NCBI RefSeq assembly: GCF_009915765.1
Contig: NZ_JAABLQ010000001.1
Coordinates: forward strand, 2,790,001-2,854,000
From: Pannonibacter sp. XCT-53
GTDB taxonomy: Bacteria > Pseudomonadota > Alphaproteobacteria > Rhizobiales > Stappiaceae
Direction: 5' to 3'
DNA: 64,000 bases
Numbering within the stretch: the first letter of the stretch is position 1; each line of letters begins with the position of its first letter. The translations under genes and the position numbers were made by a program. Positions 18,286 to 26,819 of the stretch are shown here, piece by piece. The notes under the pieces were generated by a model that did not search any database, was not told the origin of the DNA, and saw only the letters and a list, made by a program, of their open reading frames with translations.

Positions 18286-18377
18286 GTCGGTTCTCCTTGG
18301 GCTGCCCGCCGCACGGCCCCCTTCCCTCGGAAGAGGCGTTGCGGCGGCGCTTTCGATCATTGCGAAACCGACGAAAA

Positions 18378-18387
18378 TGTGATCACG
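18378..18387. promoter_or_regulatory. GTGATCAC palindrome, probable GntR operator (site 1)
   Basis: The core GTGATCAC (18379-18386), flanked by AAAAT on the left, lies between the divergent ligase gene and GntR gene. The same core occurs before the second ligase gene, and the only local regulator is the GntR protein encoded between them. Confidence 0.6.
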
Positions 18388-18502
18388 TCCGGAACAGGCT
18401 GTCAAGGAAGCGCCACCGCAAGAGATGCTGCAACGCACGCAACGGAACCCGACGGTGGTCGCCGGCAGCCACGCCCCCGCACATCAGGACCCAGGACGCC
18501 CC

Positions 18503-19441
18503 ATGCCCCGCAGCCCGACCCCGCCCCCCGACCCGCGGCCGTCCAACGGCAGGCCGCCCGTGCCGCCCGACACGGGCCCCGTCACTGGTCCTGTCACTGG
18601 CCCTGTCACCGGACTTCCCGGCGGACTGGCCAGCGGACTGGCTACCCCCTCCGCGCCGGGCCGCAGGCTGGCGCGGGACCATGTCGAGCAGAGCCTGCGC
18701 ACGGCCCTGCTGACCGGCCGCTTCATCCCCGGCAAGGCGGTCACGCTGCGCGGACTGGCGCAGGATCTGGGCGTCAGCCCGATGCCGGTGCGCGAGGCCA
18801 TCCAGCGGCTTGCGGCCGAGAACGCGCTGCATCTCAAGCCGAGCGGCCGGGTGCAGGTGCCCGAGATGACCGAGAGCCGGTTCGAGGAAATCCTTGCCAC
18901 ACGGGTGCTTCTGGAGCCGGAACTGGCCAGACGGGCGCTGCCCTTTCTGGACAAGGCGGCAGCGCGCGACCTGGAGGACATCGACCTGAAGATGGACGTC
19001 AGCATCGCCACCGGCGACCCGGAGGCCTACCTGACGCAGAACCATGCCTTCCATTTCCGGATCTATGGCGCGGCCCGCTCGCAGGTGATGCTGCCGCTGG
19101 TGGAAAGCCTGTGGCTGCAGTTCGCCCCCTACATGCGCACGGTTTACGGCCGGGTGGGAACGGCGATCCTGATCGACCACCACAAGGAGGCCGTGCGCGC
19201 CATCCGGGCGCGGGACGGCGAGGCCCTGGCGGCCGCGATCCAGGCCGACATCCAGGAAGGCATGAGCTTCCTCGACCGCGCCGGCGCCCCCGCCCCGCGC
19301 CCCACGACGCTCCCCACAACGCCCCTGGCCGGGCCTGCCCTGCCCCCCGCGCCCGCGGCCCCCGGCGGCGCGCCCGCCGCCCCGGGCCCGCGACGCCGGG
19401 CCGGCGGCCGGCGCCCCCGCTCCGGACAGGAGGGGGGTTGA
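18503..19441 (+). CDS. GntR family regulator, FadR/FCD subfamily
   Basis: The 312-residue regulator has a winged helix (about residues 55-120, with LRGLAQDLGVSPMPVREAIQRLAAE as the helix-turn-helix) and an all-helical FCD ligand domain (about 130-255) with the metal/ligand histidines in NHAFHFRIY and DHHKEAV. It sits between two gamma-glutamyl ligase genes and probably controls polyamine uptake and breakdown. Both termini are unusual. The N-terminal ~50 residues are Pro/Gly-rich with GPVTGPVTGPVTG encoded by a 12-bp tandem repeat, and the last ~50 residues are Ala/Pro/Gly/Arg-rich. The frame is open 26 codons upstream of the chosen ATG. The real start may also lie after the repeat, close to the winged helix. 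Confidence 0.85.
   Translation: MPRSPTPPPDPRPSNGRPPVPPDTGPVTGPVTGPVTGLPGGLASGLATPSAPGRRLARDHVEQSLRTALLTGRFIPGKAVTLRGLAQDLGVSPMPVREAIQRLAAENALHLKPSGRVQVPEMTESRFEEILATRVLLEPELARRALPFLDKAAARDLEDIDLKMDVSIATGDPEAYLTQNHAFHFRIYGAARSQVMLPLVESLWLQFAPYMRTVYGRVGTAILIDHHKEAVRAIRARDGEALAAAIQADIQEGMSFLDRAGAPAPRPTTLPTTPLAGPALPPAPAAPGGAPAAPGPRRRAGGRRPRSGQEGG
18575..18610. repeat. Three-copy 12-bp tandem repeat inside the GntR gene
   Basis: The units GGCCCCGTCACT, GGTCCTGTCACT and GGCCCTGTCACC (18575, 18587, 18599) are in frame and encode GPVT three times near the N-terminus of the regulator. Confidence 0.85.
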
Positions 19442-19450
19442 CGAACGCAG

Positions 19451-19466
19451 TTTTGTGATCACAAAA
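19451..19466. promoter_or_regulatory. 16-bp perfect palindrome, probable GntR operator (site 2)
   Basis: TTTTGTGATCACAAAA is a perfect palindrome ten bases after the GntR stop and 170 bp before the second ligase gene. Its core GTGATCAC is identical to site 1. Confidence 0.65.
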
Positions 19467-19635
19467 TACGATCTGTTGGAACGCTTCGGCACTCCCGTCT
19501 GGCGACGGCCCTTGCACAGTTCCGGCGACCGCGTGCCTTGACGGAACGCGCGACCGGGGCAAGATGCGGCGGCCTCCGCTGCGTGCCCCAGGCCGGGGCC
19601 GGCAGACCGGATCACGCCTTATCAGGAGCCTACCC

Positions 19636-21030
19636 GTGAGCAAGAAGAAGAAAGCCCCGACCCTGACCAGCCTGCGCGGGGTGGCTGACATGGACGCTGC
19701 GCAGACCTGGCTCGCCGAGCGCGGGATCGAGGACATCGAGTGCATCGTGCCCGATCTTGCCGGCGTTGCCCGGGGCAAGATGATGCCGACGCAGAAATTC
19801 ATCTCCGGTCCGGTGATGACGATGCCGTCCTCCATCTTCGCCCAGACGATCTCCGGCGACTATCCGGAGGACGACGACCGTTTCCAGCACAACCCCATCG
19901 ACGGCGACCTCTACTTCCGCCCGGACTTCTCGACGCTCACGACCGTGCCGTGGGAAACCGACCCGACGGCGCAGCTCATCCATGACGCCTACACGCGCGA
20001 CGGCATCCCGGTGGAAACCGCGCCGCGCAACGTGCTGAAGCGCGTGCTCGGGCTCTACGAGGAAAAGGGCTGGATGCCGGTGGTCGCGCCGGAAATCGAG
20101 TTCTACCTGGTGCGTCCGAACACCGATCCGGACTATCCGCTGGAGCCGCCGACCGGCCGTTCGGGCCGTCCGGAAGCCGGCCGCCAGTCCTATTCGATCT
20201 CGGCGCTGAACGAGTTCGACGACCTCATCGACGACATCTATGACCTGTCGGAAAAGCAGGGCCTCGAGATCGACACGCTGATCCACGAGGAAGGCGCGGC
20301 GCAGATGGAGATCAACCTGCGCCATGGCCACCCGCTGGAGCTGGCCGACCAGGTCTTCCTGTTCAAGCGCACCATCCGTGAAGCCGCGCTCAGGCACGAC
20401 ATGTACGCCACCTTCATGGCCAAGCCGATGTCGAACCAGCCGGGGTCGGCGATGCACATCCACCAGTCGGTGACCGACATCGAGACGGGGGAGAACATCT
20501 TCTCCAACAAGGATGGCGAGGCGACGCGCGAGTTCCTGTCCTTCATCGCCGGTCACCAGCAGTACCTGCCGCATGTGACCTGCATCATGGCGCCCTTCGT
20601 GAACTCCTACCGCCGCTTCTCGCGCAACACGGCGGCGCCGGTGAACGTGTTCTGGGGCTACGACAACCGCACCGTCGGCCTGCGCGTGCCCTATTCCAAG
20701 CCGAATGCGCGGCGCCTCGAGAACCGCGTGCCGGGCTCGGACGTGAACCCCTATCTCGCCATCGCGGCCTCGCTCGCCTGCGGCTATCTCGGCATCGAGA
20801 ACAAGCTGCAGCCCGACGAGCCGCGCATGTCGGACGCCAGCAACATCCAGCAGTCGCTGCCGCGCGGCCTGATGGAGGCGCTGGCCCTGTTCGAGGAATG
20901 CGAGGATCTCGTCGAGGTGTTCGGCGAGAAGTTCTTCGCCACCTACCGCGCGATCAAGCAGGAAGAATTTGAAACCTTCATGTCGGTGATCAGCCCCTGG
21001 GAACGGGAATACCTGCTGCTCAACGTGTGA
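19636..21030 (+). CDS. Glutamine synthetase family protein, second probable gamma-glutamylpolyamine synthetase
   Basis: The 464-residue ligase starts at GTG 19636 with the lysine-rich SKKKKAP leader, after the ribosome-binding site CAGGAG. The active-site blocks are APEIEFYLVRP, EEGAAQMEINLRHGHPLEL, GSAMHIHQSVTD, FVNSYRRFSRNTAAPVNVFWGYDNRTVGLRVP and ARRLENRVPGSDVNPYL. The usual APGQ before the substrate glutamate is replaced by GAAQ, which may reflect a different amine. It is a distant paralogue of the ligase encoded on the other side of the GntR gene. It is followed 52 bp later by the transaminase gene, so the two are probably co-transcribed. Its substrate could be spermidine, cadaverine or another amine. 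Confidence 0.87.
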   Translation: MSKKKKAPTLTSLRGVADMDAAQTWLAERGIEDIECIVPDLAGVARGKMMPTQKFISGPVMTMPSSIFAQTISGDYPEDDDRFQHNPIDGDLYFRPDFSTLTTVPWETDPTAQLIHDAYTRDGIPVETAPRNVLKRVLGLYEEKGWMPVVAPEIEFYLVRPNTDPDYPLEPPTGRSGRPEAGRQSYSISALNEFDDLIDDIYDLSEKQGLEIDTLIHEEGAAQMEINLRHGHPLELADQVFLFKRTIREAALRHDMYATFMAKPMSNQPGSAMHIHQSVTDIETGENIFSNKDGEATREFLSFIAGHQQYLPHVTCIMAPFVNSYRRFSRNTAAPVNVFWGYDNRTVGLRVPYSKPNARRLENRVPGSDVNPYLAIAASLACGYLGIENKLQPDEPRMSDASNIQQSLPRGLMEALALFEECEDLVEVFGEKFFATYRAIKQEEFETFMSVISPWEREYLLLNV

Positions 21031-21082
21031 CCTGAGGGCGCGGGGCCTGCCCCCGCGCCACCCCTTGCTACCGGAGTTCGAG

Positions 21083-22474
21083 ATGACGGCTGTATCCAAT
21101 CGCTATCCGACCGCGCAGCTGCGCGCGCTGGACGCGGCACACCACTTCCACCCGTTCACCGACACCAAGGCGCTGAACGCGGAAGGCAGCCGGATCATCA
21201 CCGCCGCCAAGGGCGTGTGGCTGACGGATTCGGATGGCAACCGCATTCTCGACGGCATGGCCGGCCTGTGGTGCGCCCAGGTGGGCCATGGCCGGGAGGA
21301 AATCGCCGATGCGGTGCACCGGCAGATGACCGAGCTGTCCTACTACAACACCTTCTTCAAGACGACGCATCCGCCGGTGATCGCGCTGGCGGAAAAGCTC
21401 GCCGAAGTGTCGCCGCCGCAGTTCAACCGGACGTTCTTCTGCTCCTCGGGCTCGGAAGCCAACGACACCGTGTTCCGCATGGTCCGCTTCTACTGGGACC
21501 AGATGGGCAAGCCGGAGAAGAAGATCATCATCGGCCGCTGGAACGGCTATCACGGCTCCACGCTGGCCGGCACCAGCCTCGGCGGCATGAAGGCCATGCA
21601 TGAGCAGGGCGACCTGCCGGTGCCGGGCGTGCGCCACATCCCGCAGCCCTACTGGTTCGGCGAAGGCGGCGACATGAGCCCGGCCGAATTCGGCATCTGG
21701 GCGGCGCGCGAGCTGGAAAAGGCCATCGACCACCATGGCGAGGACAAGGTTGCCGCCTTCATCGCCGAACCGATCCAGGGGGCGGGCGGCGTCATCATCC
21801 CGCCGGAGACCTACTGGCCGGAGGTGCAGCGCATCCTGAAGGAGCGCGACATCCTGTTCGTCGCCGACGAGGTGATCTGCGGTTTCGGCCGGCTCGGCAC
21901 CTGGTTCGGCTCGGAGTATTACGGCATCGAGCCCGACCTGATGCCGATCGCCAAGGGCCTGACCTCCGGCTACCTGCCGATGGGCGGCGTGCTCGTCTCC
22001 GACAAGGTGGCGGCCGGCGTCATCGACAAGGGCGGCGAGTTCTACCACGGCTACACCTATTCGGGGCATCCGGCCTGCGCGGCCGCAGCCCTGGCGAACC
22101 TGGAGATCATCCAGCGCGAGAAGCTGGTGGAGCGTGTCGCCAATGACATCGGCCCCTACCTGCAGGCGCGCTGGCGGGCGCTCGGCGAGCATCCGCTGGT
22201 CGGCGAGGCGCGGATGACGGGTCTTGTCGGTGCGCTCGAGCTGGTGCCGGAAAAGGGCAACCGCAAGAAGGCCTTCCCGAACACGGGAACGGTCGGCACG
22301 ATGTGCCGCGACATCTCCTTCCGCAACGGCCTGATCATGCGCGCGGTGCGCGACAGCATGATCATCTCGCCGCCGCTCGTCATCACCCACGGCGAGGCCG
22401 ACCAGCTGGTGGCCATCGCCAAGAAGACGCTGGACGACACCCATGCCGAGCTGAAGCGCCGCGGCATGATCTGA
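21083..22474 (+). CDS. Class III aminotransferase, SpuC-like (putrescine/omega-amino acid:pyruvate)
   Basis: The 463-residue pyridoxal-phosphate enzyme belongs to the class III omega-aminotransferases. Family motifs are FHPFTDTK at the N-terminus, LWCAQVGHGREEIADAV, CSSGSEANDTVFRMVR, WNGYHGSTLAGTSLGG, FIAEPIQGAGGVIIPP and LFVADEVICGFGRLGTWFG. The PLP lysine is in PIAKGLTSGYLPMG. SpuC members transfer the amino group of putrescine, cadaverine or beta-alanine to pyruvate. The context of polyamine importer and ligases supports polyamine catabolism. The gene ends at a strong terminator. Confidence 0.9.
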   Translation: MTAVSNRYPTAQLRALDAAHHFHPFTDTKALNAEGSRIITAAKGVWLTDSDGNRILDGMAGLWCAQVGHGREEIADAVHRQMTELSYYNTFFKTTHPPVIALAEKLAEVSPPQFNRTFFCSSGSEANDTVFRMVRFYWDQMGKPEKKIIIGRWNGYHGSTLAGTSLGGMKAMHEQGDLPVPGVRHIPQPYWFGEGGDMSPAEFGIWAARELEKAIDHHGEDKVAAFIAEPIQGAGGVIIPPETYWPEVQRILKERDILFVADEVICGFGRLGTWFGSEYYGIEPDLMPIAKGLTSGYLPMGGVLVSDKVAAGVIDKGGEFYHGYTYSGHPACAAAALANLEIIQREKLVERVANDIGPYLQARWRALGEHPLVGEARMTGLVGALELVPEKGNRKKAFPNTGTVGTMCRDISFRNGLIMRAVRDSMIISPPLVITHGEADQLVAIAKKTLDDTHAELKRRGMI

Positions 22475-22510
22475 GGCCGGCGTCGATCGCCGAAGGACTT
22501 GAACATATCA

Positions 22511-22538
22511 ACCCCGCCAGACTTCTGGCGGGGTTTTT
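22511..22538 (+). terminator. Rho-independent terminator after the transaminase gene
   Basis: ACCCCGCCAG (22511-22520) and CTGGCGGGGT (22525-22534) form a 10-bp stem with loop ACTT, followed by five T. Confidence 0.9.
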
Positions 22539-22541
22539 GAT

Positions 22542-22949
22542 TTCAGCCACGGTCGTCCTTCCGGACAAGGTGAGCGGAGCGAACCGCCGATCCGGAACCC
22601 AGCATGTCTGTGCGAGTGCAAGCCGGCTCTGATCCCTGCCGCATGGACAGGCCCAGGAGCGGCACTGGAGCGGCGTTGTCGCGGATCGCGCGGCTGACGT
22701 CTGGATCAGGCCCGGCGCTTCGCTGGCGCCCGGCCGGGTCGGGATAACGGCCGGATTGCTGGCGGGGCGTTTGTCCAGTCCGTGCATCCGCCGCGAAAGC
22801 CGCCGGATCGTGACAGGGGTCACATCCTGCCCGAGGCGACCTGATACTCTCGGTCCTGTCGGTCGTCACAGGCGGCTGCGGTCGCAAACCGGCCGCCAGC
22901 CGCCCCGCCAGACCCGCAGGACGGCCGCTCGGGCAGAAGGATCAGGATC
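22542..22949. other. 408-bp intergenic region
   Basis: It lies between the polyamine block and a small secreted-protein gene. Short ORFs on both strands lack family resemblance and plausible starts. I see no clear promoter or repeat beyond ordinary high-GC sequence. Confidence 0.4.
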
Positions 22950-23195
22950 ATGTCGAACACCATGCAGAAGACCGTCGCCGCCCTGACGCTGATTGCCGGA
23001 GCCGTGCTGATCCTCACCACCGGCGCGGAGGCCGCAGAGCGCGGTCATCCCGGCCTCGACGCGGAGGCAGCCCTCGCCGGCAGCCTCATCGCCAGTGGCC
23101 TCGTCGCCGGTAGCCTTGTCGGCCTGGCCCTCGTGACCCCGCTTGCAAGATCAACCCCGGCCGCACCGGCGCGGGTGGCGCTGCGGCGCGACTGA
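22950..23195 (+). CDS. Small hypothetical exported or membrane protein (81 aa)
   Basis: I do not recognise a family. The product starts MSNTMQKTVAALTLIAGAVL, which looks like a signal peptide or first membrane segment ending near TGAEA. After a short polar stretch a second hydrophobic stretch follows (ALAGSLIASGLVAGSLVGLALV), then a basic tail. It could be a two-helix membrane protein or a small exported protein with a Gly/Ala-rich helix. The start has AGAAGGATCAGGATC upstream, a reasonable ribosome-binding site. It stands alone, followed by a degenerate repeat region. Confidence 0.5.
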   Translation: MSNTMQKTVAALTLIAGAVLILTTGAEAAERGHPGLDAEAALAGSLIASGLVAGSLVGLALVTPLARSTPAAPARVALRRD

Positions 23196-23266
23196 GAGCG
23201 CAAGCCGCCGGGCAGCCTCCCTTGCCCCGCCGCGCGGGACGCAGGGGACGGGAGACGAGAACGTCA

Positions 23267-23435
23267 GGTCACGATCTGCAGGTTCCGACGTTCAGGTCGC
23301 AGTTTTCAGGATCGTTTTCTGGGGCCGTTTTTGGGGCCGTTTTTTTGGGCCGGAATTTTTTAGGGCCGGATCTATTGGGCCACGCTTTTTTGAGGCAGCA
23401 GTTTTCAGACGTCCTTTTCAGCATGACCGTTTCAG
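23267..23435. repeat. Degenerate ~14-bp repeat array with T-rich units
   Basis: About twelve units of 12-16 bp can be parsed head to tail, most ending TTTTCAG, TTTTTGG or similar. The middle units share GGGCCG (for example GGCCGTTTTTGG). The unit lengths vary and break any single frame, so the array is probably non-coding. It fills most of the 366 bp between the small exported protein gene and the convergent DUF188 gene. No gene is supported in the rest. Confidence 0.7.
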
Positions 23436-23561
23436 ATGCAGGGCCGTGTTTTCAAGCCCTGGCCACCGCCGAAAGGCAGCCGCAAGGCCACCAGGAGGCC
23501 TCGCCCGATCCGGGCGGGGCCTTCTGCCTGTTCGGACGGGAGCAGGCCGGAGGGGATGCGG

Positions 23562-24014
23562 TCAGGCCTGAGACTTGCGCCGCGCGGCGCGGACCGCAGA
23601 TTCCAGCGCCTGCAGGAAGCGCGACCGGTCGAGCCGGGAAAAGGATGGCCCGCTTTCGCGGATCTCGCCGGCCTCGCGCAGCTGGGTCTTCAGGTCCCGC
23701 ATGGCCAGTGCCATGCCCACGTCGTGGAAGGGTCGCCCGGTGGGACCAAGAACGTCCGCCCCGCCCTTGACGCAGCGCGCCGCGAGCGGGACGTCGGCCG
23801 TGACGACCACATCGCCGGGCCGGACCGCCTCGGCAATCCAGTCATCAGCCTTGTCGAGGCCGCCGGGCACGATGACCCGCTCCACACCGGGGTCGTCGGG
23901 CAGGCGCATCCAGGCGTTGGAGACGAAGACGATGCGCAGGCCGTGGCGGGCACCAACCCGGGCGGCCTCCTCCTTCACGGGGCAGGCGTCGGCATCGACA
24001 TACAGCACGGTCAT
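23562..24014 (-). CDS. YaiI/YqxD family protein (DUF188)
   Basis: The 150-residue protein matches the YaiI/YqxD family, which is PIN-like in fold and of unknown biochemical function. The typical opening VLYVDADACPVKEEAARV is present, then IVFVSNAW, the acidic VVTADVPLAARCVKGGADVLGPTGRPF block and the C-terminal REAGEIRESGPSFSRLDRSRFLQALE. The conserved aspartates of DADACP and TADVPLA suggest metal-dependent RNase-like chemistry, which is not proven. Its ATG overlaps the stop codon of the upstream flavoprotein gene by four bases, so the two are translated as an operon. Confidence 0.9.
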   Translation of the reverse strand: MTVLYVDADACPVKEEAARVGARHGLRIVFVSNAWMRLPDDPGVERVIVPGGLDKADDWIAEAVRPGDVVVTADVPLAARCVKGGADVLGPTGRPFHDVGMALAMRDLKTQLREAGEIRESGPSFSRLDRSRFLQALESAVRAARRKSQA

Positions 24015-25282
24015 GACGGGGTTCCTCCGGCCTGGCCGGTGTCGCGGGCGAGAGCCGCGGCCATGCCGCGGGCCGCAGCAAGCCCGGTGGCAAAACACGC
24101 CTGCAGCAGATATCCCCCCGTGGGCGCCTCCCAGTCGAGCATCTCGCCGGCCACGTGAACATCGGGGCGGACCTTGAGCGAATAGTCGGCCGCGACCGCC
24201 GACCAGGCCACACCGCCGGCGCTGGAGATGGCCCTGTCCATGCCGGCAGTGCCGGTCAGGCGGACCGGCAGCGCCTTGATCTGGGCCGCCAGATCCTCCG
24301 GCGCCTCGAGCCGGGGCGTGAGCGCCCGCACCAGGGCCTGTTCCACCGGCGTGAGCCCCGCTGCCTTGCGCAGGAAGGTCGAGCGCGACTGCTTGCCGCG
24401 CGGCCGCGCAAGCCGCCGGGCCAGCTCGTCCGCATCGAGATCCGGCCTGAGGTCGAGCTCGAGCAGAGCCTCGCCCTCGGCCGCGAGCGTGTCGCGCAGG
24501 GCAGCGGACAGGGCATAGACGAGACCGCCCTCGAGCCCCTGACGGGTGAGCACGGCCTCGCCCCGGACCGTGTGCCCGCGATGCCGGGCGGCGAGCCGCT
24601 TCAGCGGCGTGCCCGCAAAGCCCGCAACAAGATCCGCCGGCCAGTCCACGGTGAAGCCGCAATTGGCCGGCTGGAAGGGAACAAGCTCGACCCCTTCGGA
24701 CCGCAGCGGCGTGGCCCAGCCGCCGGTGCTGCCGAGACGCGGCCAGCTGGCGCCGCCCAGCGCGAGCAGCGTGACGCGCGCCGCCATGAGCCGCGGGCTG
24801 CCATCGGCCGCAAGGAAGCGGGACGTGCCCGGCCCGGCGAACCCGTCCCAGACAAGGCGGGAGATCAGGCGGACGCCCCGTGCCTCCAGCCGCGACAGCC
24901 AGGCGCGCAGGAAGGGCGAGGCCTTCATGGCGCGCGGGAAGACGCGACCGCTGCTGCCGATGAAGGTCTCCTGGCCCAGATCGAGGGCAAAGGCGCGCAG
25001 GGCATCGGGATTAAAGGCGCGAATGGCCGGCTCCAGCGCCGCCGCAGCCGGGCCGTAGCGCGTGAGAAAGCGCTCGAGCGGCTCGGAATGGGTGAGGTTG
25101 AGACCACCGCGTCCGGCCATCAGGAACTTGCGCGCCGGCGAGGGCATGCGGTCGCAGACGGTGACGGCGTGGCCCAGTCCGGCCAGATGGTCGGCCGCCA
25201 TCAGGCCTGCCGGTCCGGCCCCGATGATCAGCACCTCGGCCTGGTCGGGGGCAGCGCGGCTTGGGCTGGTGTCTTGCGGCAT
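24011..25282 (-). CDS. HI0933-like flavoprotein (PP_4765/TIGR03862 type NAD(P)/FAD-dependent oxidoreductase)
   Basis: The 423-residue FAD protein starts with the dinucleotide-binding VLIIGAGPAGLMAADHLAGLGHAVTVCDR. The family motif KFLMAGRGGLNLTHSE follows, and the C-terminus has DVHVAGEMLDWEAPTGGYLLQACFATGLAA, which binds the flavin. HI0933-like flavoproteins reduce unknown substrates; some relatives act on bile acids. The start at 25282 removes a 32-residue upstream extension rich in shadow sequence. The gene overlaps the DUF188 gene by four bases. The substrate is unknown. Confidence 0.85.
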   Translation of the reverse strand: MPQDTSPSRAAPDQAEVLIIGAGPAGLMAADHLAGLGHAVTVCDRMPSPARKFLMAGRGGLNLTHSEPLERFLTRYGPAAAALEPAIRAFNPDALRAFALDLGQETFIGSSGRVFPRAMKASPFLRAWLSRLEARGVRLISRLVWDGFAGPGTSRFLAADGSPRLMAARVTLLALGGASWPRLGSTGGWATPLRSEGVELVPFQPANCGFTVDWPADLVAGFAGTPLKRLAARHRGHTVRGEAVLTRQGLEGGLVYALSAALRDTLAAEGEALLELDLRPDLDADELARRLARPRGKQSRSTFLRKAAGLTPVEQALVRALTPRLEAPEDLAAQIKALPVRLTGTAGMDRAISSAGGVAWSAVAADYSLKVRPDVHVAGEMLDWEAPTGGYLLQACFATGLAAARGMAAALARDTGQAGGTPS

Positions 25283-25628
25283 GAGGCAGGGATCCCGGGG
25301 GGTGAGTGAGGCCGCGAGTTTTGCCCTGTCCCGGCTCGGGGCGCAACCGCCCTGCAGCAGAACGGGCAGCCGGACCAACCGGCGGCGGCGGGCGAAGGGG
25401 CGAGCGGCCGGATCGGGCGGCGTGACAGGCCCATTGCTTCAACTTTAGCGATCCGGTTTGCCAGATGAAAAGGTTATTCCTGAAAATGAAACAGAAAAAA
25501 TGTTTTATTAGGAGATTACGCCGCCTCATATCCCTAGGTAAGGAAGCAGAAGGCCATAACAAACGCCAGCGACAAATACAGTCGTCCGGCGAACCTGGCA
25601 AGAGGGTGACACGAAAGGAGCATCAGCG

Positions 25629-26819
25629 ATGCATGAAGTGTCAAACCAGATCCTCGTGGTGGACGGCGACGCCAAGGTAACGTCTGCCTTCCAGCAGCTT
25701 CTCGGCCAGAAGTACAAGATCGCATCCGCCGCGAGCTCGCTGGAAGCTTCGATCTTTCTCGACGGCCATCCGAACATCGGCGTCGTCATCGCCGCGCTGC
25801 ACCTGCCCGGCATCGACGGCATCGACTTCCTGCGCGGGCTGATCGAGACGCACCCGGCGGCGGCCCGCATCCTGCTCACCAACGACCGCACCGTCGAGGT
25901 GGCCAAGCGGGCCGTGAACGAAGCCAATGTGCTGATGTATCTCAACAAGCCCTGCGCGGTGGAGGAGATGGAAGCGGCCATCGCCAACGGCCTGACGCAC
26001 CATGCCCGGGTCATCCGCGAGCGGGCGCTGCTGGAGAAGACGCTGGCCGGCTCGGTCAAGCTGCTGATCGAGATGCTGTCCCTGTTCCATTCGGATGCCT
26101 TCCGCAAGACCGCGACCATCCGCCAGTGGGCGCTGAAGATCGCCAAGGCGCTGAACATCAAGAAGACCTGGGAGCTGGAGATGGCGGTGATGTTCTCGCC
26201 GCTCGGCGAGGCCCTGCTGCCCAAGGACATCCTGTCCCGCTACCGCTCCGCCAAGTCGCTGACCGATCCGCAGCGCGAGCTGCTGTCGCGGGCGCCGGAA
26301 CAGACCCGCGACCTGCTGCGCAACATCCCGCAGTTCGAGCGGATCGCCGACGTGCTGTACTATTCCGGTCGCGGCTTCGATGGTTCGGGCTTTCCCGCCG
26401 ACGGGCCGGTCGGCAAGGACATTCCGCTCAACTCGCGGATCCTCAAGATCCTCACCGACCTGTGGTACGCGAGCCCGGACAGCGGCCTGGACATGGCGGC
26501 GCTGGAGGCGCTGTCGATCAACCGCAGGCAGTATGATCCGCGCCTGCTGGCGCTGGTGCGCGAGACGCTGCTGGCCGACGAGCTGGACAAGTCGCAGGAG
26601 ATCAAGATCGTGGCCTGCCACATCCGCGCCCTGCACCCGGGCGACGTGCTGGTGGACGACATCCTGACCGACGGGACGCACGAGCTGGTGCTCTCCCGCG
26701 GACACCAGCTGACGGAGACGACGATCAAGCGGCTGGCCCAGTTCGACCGGCTGTCCGGCCTCCGCCAGCCCATCCGGGTGCGCCGCATCGAACGGGCCGC
26801 GGAAGCCGTTCCGGCCTAG
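25629..26819 (+). CDS. RpfG-like protein with degenerate receiver and degenerate HD-GYP domain
   Basis: The 396-residue protein keeps the layout of RpfG response regulators: a receiver (about 1-125) plus an HD-GYP domain (about 150-340). Key residues are lost in both. The phospho-acceptor position in VVIAALHLPGIDG is alanine 56 instead of aspartate, although the lysine of LNKPC remains. In the output domain the catalytic His-Asp pair normally seen as HDIGK is replaced by S190-P191 in MFSPLGEALLP. The GYP motif reads FDGSGFP with tyrosines instead of the preceding histidines. It is therefore probably not a phosphodiesterase and may act as a cyclic di-GMP-binding or scaffold protein. The start follows GAAAGGAGCATCAGCG. 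Confidence 0.8.
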   Translation: MHEVSNQILVVDGDAKVTSAFQQLLGQKYKIASAASSLEASIFLDGHPNIGVVIAALHLPGIDGIDFLRGLIETHPAAARILLTNDRTVEVAKRAVNEANVLMYLNKPCAVEEMEAAIANGLTHHARVIRERALLEKTLAGSVKLLIEMLSLFHSDAFRKTATIRQWALKIAKALNIKKTWELEMAVMFSPLGEALLPKDILSRYRSAKSLTDPQRELLSRAPEQTRDLLRNIPQFERIADVLYYSGRGFDGSGFPADGPVGKDIPLNSRILKILTDLWYASPDSGLDMAALEALSINRRQYDPRLLALVRETLLADELDKSQEIKIVACHIRALHPGDVLVDDILTDGTHELVLSRGHQLTETTIKRLAQFDRLSGLRQPIRVRRIERAAEAVPA

